In this document: piece by piece, positions 1 through 4,077 of the stretch | How positions within the stretch are numbered: position 1 is the first letter of the stretch | Layout: each line of letters starts with the position of its first letter | Source: Sedimentisphaerales bacterium | GTDB lineage: Bacteria > Planctomycetota > Phycisphaerae > Sedimentisphaerales > SM23-30 | Assembly (NCBI GenBank): GCA_030634605.1 | Contig: DAOWAK010000033.1 | Location: forward strand, 1 to 8,197 | Direction of reading: 5' to 3' | Length of the DNA: 8,197 bases | Made by a program: the position numbers and the translations under genes | Notes under the pieces: generated by a model | Seen by the model: only the letters and a program-made list of their open reading frames with translations | What the model was told of the DNA's origin: nothing | The model's database searches: none

Positions 1-1
1 G

Positions 2-175
2 GAACAGGAGACTATTGATTCGGCAGTTAAAGAGGCAGCGGCGGCGGTGAAGTGCTGGCTGAAAAACGGCATCGAAAAGACCATGAACCGTTTCAATCCC
101 GGCAAAGAAGATCGAAAGCAAAAGTCGGGAAAATTGGATGTTGACGCAAAAAATTCGTTGAAAAACGAATTCTGA
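2..175 (+). CDS. pth: Peptidyl-tRNA hydrolase, C-terminal end (partial)
   Basis: This is the last 57 codons of a gene that begins before the window, read in frame from base 2 to the TGA at 173-175. The peptide contains a helix of the type AVKCWLKNGIEKTMNRFN, which matches the conserved C-terminal helix of bacterial peptidyl-tRNA hydrolase (usually A/V-x-x-W-L-x-x-G-I-x-x-A-M-N-R-F/Y-N). The enzyme releases peptides from prematurely dropped peptidyl-tRNA in the cytoplasm, so the tRNA can be reused. The catalytic His/Asp/Asn residues lie upstream and cannot be checked. After MNRFN there is a charged tail of about 25 residues rich in Lys and Asp, longer than in many family members. Its place directly before rpsF is a common bacterial gene order and supports the call. 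The final codons also form a stem-loop (152-171). Confidence 0.85.
   Translation, partial: EQETIDSAVKEAAAAVKCWLKNGIEKTMNRFNPGKEDRKQKSGKLDVDAKNSLKNEF
152..171 (+). other. Stem-loop with GAAA tetraloop at the end of pth
   Basis: AATTCGTT (152-159) pairs perfectly with AACGAATT (164-171) across a GAAA loop (160-163), giving eight base pairs closed by a GNRA-type tetraloop. It lies inside the last codons of pth and ends just before the stop codon. No T-tract follows directly, so it is not a textbook intrinsic terminator. It could mark a transcript 3' end or protect pth mRNA; that is inference. The stem is AT-rich, so its stability is moderate. Confidence 0.45.
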
Positions 176-181
176 TATAAA
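154..181 (+). promoter_or_regulatory. Candidate extended -10 promoter for rpsF
   Basis: TGATATAAA (173-181) matches an extended -10 element (TG-N-TATAAT type), with TG overlapping the pth stop codon. The best -35 at usual spacing is the poor TTCGTT (154-159, 16-base spacer), so recognition would rest on the extended -10. A start near 187-190 would give a leader of about 80 bases that includes the complete hairpin at 214-250. The same TGNTATAAA pattern occurs upstream of rplI at 2073-2081. No experimental support is available from the sequence. Confidence 0.35.
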
Positions 182-213
182 ATAGTGAATTGTGACAGGT
201 AAATTTTATTTTT

Positions 214-250
214 TTATGCGATACCGATGGCGGCATTTTTGTCCGCATAA
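214..250 (+). promoter_or_regulatory. Candidate S6:S18 ribosomal protein leader (autoregulatory RNA)
   Basis: TTATGCG (214-220) pairs perfectly with CGCATAA (244-250), forming a seven base-pair stem, extendable by a T213-G251 wobble. Inside, the 5' strand presents ACCG (CCG at 224-226), followed by a short hairpin in which ATG (227-229) can pair with CAT (234-236) around GCGG. Known family: leaders of rpsF operons in many phyla carry a CCG triplet in a bulge flanked by a stem and a hairpin, imitating the 16S rRNA site for the S6:S18 pair; binding represses translation. Position, architecture and the CCG all agree with that family. The hairpin ends eight bases before the rpsF Shine-Dalgarno, suiting translational control. 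The inner hairpin is short, so the assignment needs a covariance-model test. Confidence 0.62.
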
Positions 251-270
251 GTAACGCAGGAGGTGTGACG

Positions 271-888
271 TTGGCCCAAGGCAACAAGCGTACCTATGAA
301 GGATTGTTTCTGGTTGACTCTGCAGTAGCAACGGCAAACTGGGACGATGTAGTTAAAGCTCTCGATACGGTTTTCAAACGTGCCCATGCAGACGCATCCG
401 ACATAACCAAATGGGATGATCGGCGGCTCTGTTATGAAATCAACGGGCACAAGCGTGGCACATACATTTTGTGCTATTTTGACGCTGACCCCGATTCCAT
501 AACCGGCATTGAGCGCGATGTTCAGCTTAGCGAAATTATCTTAAGAGTGATGATTCTGCGGGCGGACGTGATTCCGGCGGACATTATTTCCGAGCCCACC
601 CCGGCGATGCTGGCGGAGCAGGCCAAAGAAGCTGCCCAGCGGAAAGCCGATGAGGCGAAAGCTGCTCGAGCGGAAGCTGCCCAGCAGAAAGCTGCTCAGG
701 CGGCAGCTGCGGAAGAAGTCCCCGCTGAGGTAGCAGTTGAGCCGGTTTCCAGTGAAGCTGATGGGGCGGAGCAAATTGCGGAACCCGCCCCGGCTTCAGA
801 CGAGCCCGTCGCAACTGCAGCACCTGAAGTTGCTTCGCCGGAAACCGCGGTTTCCGAAACAGAGAGCCCCGAAGAAAAAACTGATTAG
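271..888 (+). CDS. rpsF: 30S ribosomal protein bS6 with long Ala/Glu-rich tail
   Basis: Encodes small-subunit ribosomal protein S6, which binds with S18 to the central domain of 16S rRNA. I prefer the TTG at 271 as start: AGGAGG (258-263) lies seven bases upstream of it, while the in-frame GTG at 265 is only one base from that site. This gives 205 residues beginning MAQGNKRTYEG. Residues about 8-99 form the S6 fold (YEGLFLVDS first strand, KWDDRRLCYEINGHKRGTY centre, ILRAD end). Residues about 103-205 are an extra tail rich in Ala, Glu, Pro and Ser; typical S6 has about 95-135 residues in all. The tail opens with two tandem 15-residue units (EAAQRKADEAKAARA at 120-134, EAAQQKAAQAAAAEE at 135-149), likely helical, then becomes acidic and probably disordered. 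It is probably autoregulated through the leader at 214-250. A 285-base gap separates it from ssb. Confidence 0.93.
   Translation: MAQGNKRTYEGLFLVDSAVATANWDDVVKALDTVFKRAHADASDITKWDDRRLCYEINGHKRGTYILCYFDADPDSITGIERDVQLSEIILRVMILRADVIPADIISEPTPAMLAEQAKEAAQRKADEAKAARAEAAQQKAAQAAAAEEVPAEVAVEPVSSEADGAEQIAEPAPASDEPVATAAPEVASPETAVSETESPEEKTD
628..717 (+). repeat. Tandem 45-base imperfect repeat inside rpsF
   Basis: Two in-frame 45-base units start at 628 and 673. Both begin GAAGCTGCCCAG, and both contain an AAAGCTGCTC block, displaced by a deletion/insertion within the unit. They encode two 15-residue Ala/Glu/Lys/Gln units in the tail of S6. The similarity is strongest over the first 12 bases, so this may be an old duplication or simply codon-biased low-complexity sequence. 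Confidence 0.5.
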
Positions 889-1173
889 AACGGCTGCTTA
901 GTCATTAACGCTTACAACCGGACCAGGGTGATTGAACGATCAATTGACTCCAGAGCGGCTCAGCTTTTTTGTATACCCAATGGGTGTCATAATGCCTGGC
1001 AGGGCCGACTATAACCTCTGGTTATTTCAGCAATAACAAAAAACCCGGCATAGTATTTTCATTCAGGACGAGTATATGTTCCGGCAAAGCGGGTTTTTGG
1101 GCTGAGGGATATTGAAGTTTCGGCGGCCCCAACAACCGGCAATGGTAATTCATGAAGAATAAGGAGCACTAAG
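889..1173 (+). other. Structured spacer between rpsF and ssb
   Basis: There is no credible gene in this 285-base gap, which is long for genes normally packed together. It contains several local inverted repeats: ATTGA/TCAAT (931-935 and 940-944); ACCC/GGGT (975-978 and 982-985), extendable to seven pairs over 973-987; ATAACC/GGTTAT (1011-1016 and 1020-1025, three-base loop); and AAAAACCCG/CGGGTTTTT (1039-1047 and 1090-1098, 42-base loop). A T6 run (965-970) follows a weak three base-pair hairpin. I see no convincing promoter. The region may be a processing or attenuation zone that sets ssb/rpsR levels relative to rpsF, but this is inference. Confidence 0.4.
1039..1098 (+). terminator. Possible long-loop terminator or attenuator stem before ssb
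   Basis: AAAAACCCG (1039-1047) is exactly complementary to CGGGTTTTT (1090-1098). The T-run is the 3' arm of the stem and the A-run the 5' arm, as in bidirectional intrinsic terminators. The 42-base loop is far longer than usual, and no extra T-tract follows, so efficient termination is doubtful. A nested weak pairing GGCATA/TATGTT (1047-1052 with 1075-1080) could shorten the loop. It ends 75 bases before the ssb start. Confidence 0.3.
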
Positions 1174-1596
1174 ATGGCCAACTATAATAAGGTGATAATG
1201 ATAGGCAACCTGACTCGCGATCCGCAGTTGTCCTACCTGCCCAGTCAGACTCCCGTGGTGGAGTTCGGCTTGGCGACAAACCGGAAATGGAGAGATCGCG
1301 ACGGCAACCAGAAAGAGGAAACCTGCTTTGTGGATTGCCGGGCTTACGGGAAAACGGCTGAGAACATCAGTAAATATTGCAAAAAAGGTCGTCCGCTCAT
1401 GATCGAGGGGCGTCTGACCTTTGATCAGTGGGAAGCCCAGGACGGCAGTAAGCGATCCAAGCATCGCATTTTTATTGAGAATTTTACTTTCGTCGATTCG
1501 CGCAGCCAGGATTCATCGGGCTCGAGCGCCCCAAACGATTACGGCAACAGTAATCCGAACCCGGCACCGCCGAAGGACGATGACATACCATTTTAA
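1174..1596 (+). CDS. ssb: Single-stranded DNA-binding protein
   Basis: SSB coats single-stranded DNA during replication, repair and recombination and recruits partner proteins. The 140-residue product starts MANYNKVIMIGNLTRDPQL, the classic first strands of the SSB OB-fold. Residues about 1-107 form the DNA-binding domain, with VEFGLATNR, FVDCRAYGKTAENI, GRPLMIEGRL and FIENFTFVDS segments in the expected order. A Ser/Asn/Pro-rich linker (about 109-132) leads to the acidic tip DDDIPF, the docking peptide for SSB partners. This is shorter than the E. coli protein (about 178) because the linker is short. AAGGAG (1161-1166) lies seven bases before the ATG, supporting the start. Lying between rpsF and rpsR is the standard bacterial arrangement. 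The intact tip means it should be a fully functional replication SSB. Confidence 0.96.
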   Translation: MANYNKVIMIGNLTRDPQLSYLPSQTPVVEFGLATNRKWRDRDGNQKEETCFVDCRAYGKTAENISKYCKKGRPLMIEGRLTFDQWEAQDGSKRSKHRIFIENFTFVDSRSQDSSGSSAPNDYGNSNPNPAPPKDDDIPF

Positions 1597-1638
1597 ACTG
1601 GATTTGAAGCAAGGTAGTATGAAACTGTGAAAGTTATC

Positions 1639-1654
1639 TTTTGCATAAGCAAAA
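1639..1654 (+). other. Small stem-loop between ssb and rpsR
   Basis: TTTTGC (1639-1644) pairs with GCAAAA (1649-1654) over an ATAA loop, six base pairs, in the 85-base gap between ssb and rpsR. It lies 27 bases before the rpsR start and eleven before its weak GGAG. No T-tract follows. It may influence rpsR translation or be incidental. Confidence 0.3.
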
Positions 1655-1681
1655 TAGTTGTTATGGAGTAACGAGTAAAAC

Positions 1682-1930
1682 ATGAAAAAAATGGAAAGAA
1701 AACCATCGAGAAAAAAAGTTCAGATAAGAGAAAAAGTTAATTGCCGGTTCTGCCGGGACAAAATTGACTACATCGATTACAAAAACATCGATCGCCTGCA
1801 AAAGCTGATTACCCAGCGAGGCAAAATGTTCTCTCGTAAACGTAGCGGCAACTGTGCCGGTTGTCAGCGTAAAGCCCAAACCGCCATCAAGCGGGCGCGT
1901 TACATGGGTTTGCTGCCTTTTACGATTTGA
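1682..1930 (+). CDS. rpsR: 30S ribosomal protein bS18, zinc-ribbon (C+) type
   Basis: S18 forms a heterodimer with S6 on the platform of the small ribosomal subunit. The 82-residue product has the S18 core DYKNIDRLQKLITQRGKM, followed by the RKRSGNCAGCQRKAQTAIKRARYMGLLPF C-terminal helix and tail pattern. Two CxxC pairs are present: C21-x-x-C24 and C58-x-x-C61. These would bind zinc, so this is the cysteine-containing (C+) form of the protein; many bacteria carry a C- form lacking them. The first 18 residues are strongly basic. The Shine-Dalgarno is weak: GGAG (1665-1668) is 13 bases upstream of the ATG, and GAG (1673-1675) is nearer. An in-frame ATG three codons later (1691) is possible but less well placed. 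Expression may be tied to S6 through the shared leader upstream of rpsF. Confidence 0.96.
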   Translation: MKKMERKPSRKKVQIREKVNCRFCRDKIDYIDYKNIDRLQKLITQRGKMFSRKRSGNCAGCQRKAQTAIKRARYMGLLPFTI

Positions 1931-1933
1931 TCC

Positions 1934-1969
1934 GTAACCAATGGCTGATGCCGATCGGCCATTGGTCAC
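1934..1969 (+). other. Strong stem-loop after rpsR (terminator-like, no T-tract)
   Basis: Positions 1934-1949 pair with 1954-1969 over a GCCG tetraloop. Of 16 paired positions, 14 are Watson-Crick, one is a T-G wobble (1946/1957) and one is an A-C mismatch (1936/1967). The core ACCAATGGC/GCCATTGGT is nine perfect pairs. It begins four bases after the rpsR stop codon. The following bases (CGAAAAAC) contain no T-run, so it is not a standard intrinsic terminator. It more likely stabilises or defines a processed 3' end of rpsF-ssb-rpsR mRNA, or slows polymerase before the rplI promoter. The structure is directly visible; the role is inferred. Confidence 0.6.
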
Positions 1970-2052
1970 CGAAAAACAACTAACGGAACCATGACCAGGG
2001 GAAACGGCTGACGGGCAAAACGAACATTTTGTCAGATCAGGCTGAACCGGGC

Positions 2053-2081
2053 TTGCTGAATTGAAATAGTTTTGTTATAAA
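2053..2081 (+). promoter_or_regulatory. Candidate promoter for rplI-dnaB and downstream genes
   Basis: TTGCTG (2053-2058) and TATAAA (2076-2081) are separated by the optimal 17 bases, and TG at 2073-2074 makes an extended -10 (TGTTATAAA). The -35 matches the TTG half of TTGACA only. Initiation around 2088-2090 would start the transcript at the first arm of an inverted repeat (2091-2099), giving an rplI leader of about 100 bases. The same TGNTATAAA pattern occurs before rpsF. This is the best promoter candidate in the window, but Planctomycetota promoters are not well defined. Confidence 0.5.
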
Positions 2082-2090
2082 GAGTTTTAG

Positions 2091-2178
2091 CTCTGACAAT
2101 GTGAGTGCTGGGTTGGGCGAAAGGCCCATTATGAGTATTTTTAACGCCTTTTGTCAGAGGCTCTTATTTTCTGAGGAG
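2091..2178 (+). promoter_or_regulatory. Candidate structured leader of rplI
   Basis: CTCTGACAA (2091-2099) pairs perfectly with TTGTCAGAG (2151-2159), enclosing a hairpin TGGGC/GCCCA (2114-2118 and 2124-2128, loop GAAAG). An alternative pairing AAAGGC/GCCTTT (2120-2125 with 2146-2151) would break both the inner hairpin and the end of the outer stem. Just after, CTCTT (2161-2165) can pair with AGGAG (2174-2178), part of the rplI Shine-Dalgarno, with one wobble. These features resemble a translational control element, yet I know no described L9 leader with this shape. It could be random pairing in a short spacer. Confidence 0.4.
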
Positions 2179-2187
2179 ATTTCTGGA

Positions 2188-2688
2188 ATGAAAGTACTTT
2201 TGCACACGGATATTCCGAAACTGGGTTATTTGGGCGACGTAGTGGAGGTTTCGCAGGGGTACGCCCAAAACTATCTGCTGCCTCAAAAACTGGCGGTGAA
2301 ACCCACCGAAGACAACGTCAAGGCTATCGAGAAGGATCGCGCCTTGAAGACAGAACAACGACGACTGGTCAACGAAAAATTGGTTAAAATCGCTGATGCT
2401 GTCAATGAGGCCAAAGTAACTATCGAAGCACTGGCTAACGAACAGGGGCATCTTTTTGGCTCGATTGCCGAGCAGGATATTGCCGAGGCTCTGCAGAAAA
2501 AAGGATTTGAAGTACAGGCCAAACATGTGGCGATGTCCGAACATTTCCGCATGCTGGGGACTTTTGAGGTCAAACTCAATTTCGCTCCCGACGTCAAAGC
2601 CGATGTTCAGGTAACCGTAGCCCAGCCGACGAATCAGGAAAATGACGACCAAGCAAAACCAGAACAGTCAAACGCCGCCGGCGAATAA
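2188..2688 (+). CDS. rplI: 50S ribosomal protein bL9
   Basis: L9 binds 23S rRNA near the L1 stalk and reaches across the ribosome surface, helping maintain reading frame. The ATG at 2188 is chosen because GAGGAG (2173-2178) lies nine bases upstream and the protein then starts MKVLLHTDIPKLGYLGDVVE, exactly where the family begins. An in-frame GTG at 2101 would add 29 unrelated residues. The 166-residue product has the N-terminal rRNA-binding domain (about 1-50, with VSQGYAQNYLLPQKLAV signature), a long charged helix (about 45-75) and the C-terminal domain (to about 150). An acidic, Gln/Asn-rich tail of about 16 residues exceeds the usual length near 149. The last 47 bases overlap the start of dnaB. 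It likely has its own promoter (2053-2081). Confidence 0.96.
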   Translation: MKVLLHTDIPKLGYLGDVVEVSQGYAQNYLLPQKLAVKPTEDNVKAIEKDRALKTEQRRLVNEKLVKIADAVNEAKVTIEALANEQGHLFGSIAEQDIAEALQKKGFEVQAKHVAMSEHFRMLGTFEVKLNFAPDVKADVQVTVAQPTNQENDDQAKPEQSNAAGE

Positions 2689-4042
2689 TATCGCGAATCC
2701 CGAGGCGATTGCCGGCCAAAGAGTGCCACCGCAGTCTCTGGAAGCGGAGATGTGCACGCTGGGAGCAATGGTGCTGGACCCGGTGTGCATCGGCGATATC
2801 ATTTCGATCGTTAACGCCGATTATTTCTATCGCCTCGATCACCAGATGATTTTTGAGGCGCTGGTTAAGCTTTACGATCAGAAGCGCACCGCTGACCTGG
2901 TGCTGTTGCGTGACGAACTCAAGACCCGCGGGCAGTTGGATCAGGTGGGCGGGGTCGAATACCTGGTCAGCGTTGCCGAAAGTGTTCCATCTTCGGCCAA
3001 TGCTCTTTTTTATGCCAACATAGTTCGCGACAAGGCACTGCTGCGGAATCTCATCCGAACCAGCAGCGAAATCTGTAATCAGGCTTTTGAGGCCCGTGGC
3101 GAAGTTACCGAGATGCTGAACGAGGCTGAGCAGAAGATTTTTGCGGTTACCGAGCAAAAAATTACCGGTCACGCCAGTTCGATGCGTGAGGTAATGGAGA
3201 AGGTTTTTGAAATCATCCAGGACCGCGACGCCGGCATTACCGGGTTGGCAACCGGATTCCACGAACTCGACGAACTAACCAGCGGGCTGCAAAACAACGA
3301 AATGATTATTGTTGCGGCTCGCCCCAGCATGGGCAAAACCGCTCTGGGCCTGAACATTGCCGAATATATCGGGGCCGACAACCAAAAAGCGGTTGCGGTT
3401 TTTTCTTTGGAAATGGCAGCACAGCAGTTGGCTGAGCGTATGTTATGCGGCCGCGGAAAAGTGAACTCGCACCATCTGCGTTGTGGCATGATCGACGCCG
3501 CCGATTATCAGAAATTACAAATCGCCGCGGACGAGTTGTCTTCATCGCCGATTTTTATCGACGATAGTGCCAGCCTTACCCCGCTGGAACTTCGGGCCAA
3601 AGCCCGGCGGCTCAAACACAAACATGACATTCAGGCGGTCGTTGTCGATTATCTGCAACTGATGCACTCACCGGGAGCCGAATCGCGTCAACAGGAAGTT
3701 GGGTTGATTTCGCGGCATATCAAAGCGATGGCCCGGGAACTACAAGTGCCGGTTATCGTTATGTCTCAGTTGAACCGGGCGGCCGAGGGACGCGAAGGAC
3801 ACCGTCCGCGAATGAGCGATCTGCGTGAAAGCGGCAATATCGAACAGGATGCCGACGTGGTGATGCTGCTGCACCGTGAAGATTATTACCATAATGAAGC
3901 CGATTACGAAAAAACCAATGTTGCCGAAATTATTATCGCCAAACAACGAAACGGGCCAACGGGTATGGTGTCGCTTTCCTGGCTGGCAGAGATGACCCGT
4001 TTCGAAAATCTTTCGAAAGTAACGGAACCATTCGGCTATTAA
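2642..4042 (+). CDS. dnaB: Replicative DNA helicase DnaB
   Basis: DnaB is the hexameric ATP-driven helicase that unwinds the replication fork and recruits primase. The 466-residue product, of normal length, has the N-terminal domain (from RVPPQSLEAE at about 27 to about 130), a linker, and the RecA-like C-terminal domain. Walker A is RPSMGKT (227-233, Lys232), and Walker B ends at Asp336 in VVVDYLQLM. MSQLNR, DLRESGNIEQDAD and AEIIIAKQRNGPTG follow in the expected order. No intein interrupts the Walker A or other motifs. The ATG at 2642 lies inside rplI and has only AGGA two bases upstream, so ribosomes may arrive by coupling from rplI. A GTG at 2723 (Val28) is an alternative start that would remove the variable, Asn/Gln-rich N-terminus and the overlap. 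bamA follows after 35 bases. Confidence 0.95.
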   Translation: MTTKQNQNSQTPPANNIANPEAIAGQRVPPQSLEAEMCTLGAMVLDPVCIGDIISIVNADYFYRLDHQMIFEALVKLYDQKRTADLVLLRDELKTRGQLDQVGGVEYLVSVAESVPSSANALFYANIVRDKALLRNLIRTSSEICNQAFEARGEVTEMLNEAEQKIFAVTEQKITGHASSMREVMEKVFEIIQDRDAGITGLATGFHELDELTSGLQNNEMIIVAARPSMGKTALGLNIAEYIGADNQKAVAVFSLEMAAQQLAERMLCGRGKVNSHHLRCGMIDAADYQKLQIAADELSSSPIFIDDSASLTPLELRAKARRLKHKHDIQAVVVDYLQLMHSPGAESRQQEVGLISRHIKAMARELQVPVIVMSQLNRAAEGREGHRPRMSDLRESGNIEQDADVVMLLHREDYYHNEADYEKTNVAEIIIAKQRNGPTGMVSLSWLAEMTRFENLSKVTEPFGY

Positions 4043-4077
4043 CCGTAATAAACCAATCTCAAAGGCAAGCCAATACT

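Noticed and set aside
628..717. Repeats in the S6 tail as a mobile or CRISPR-like array
   Set aside because: There are only two imperfect in-frame units without spacers, in an Ala/Glu-rich coding stretch.
965..970. T6 run after rpsF as an intrinsic terminator
   Set aside because: The preceding hairpin (953-961) has only three pairs, too weak for termination.
2101..2187. N-terminal extension of L9 from the in-frame GTG at 2101
   Set aside because: The 29 added residues are unlike the family, and the ATG at 2188 has a well-placed GAGGAG and begins with the conserved L9 N-terminus.
2594..3262. Minus-strand open frame (222 codons) opposite dnaB
   Set aside because: It lies wholly against the conserved DnaB N-terminal half and shows no family resemblance; treated as a shadow.
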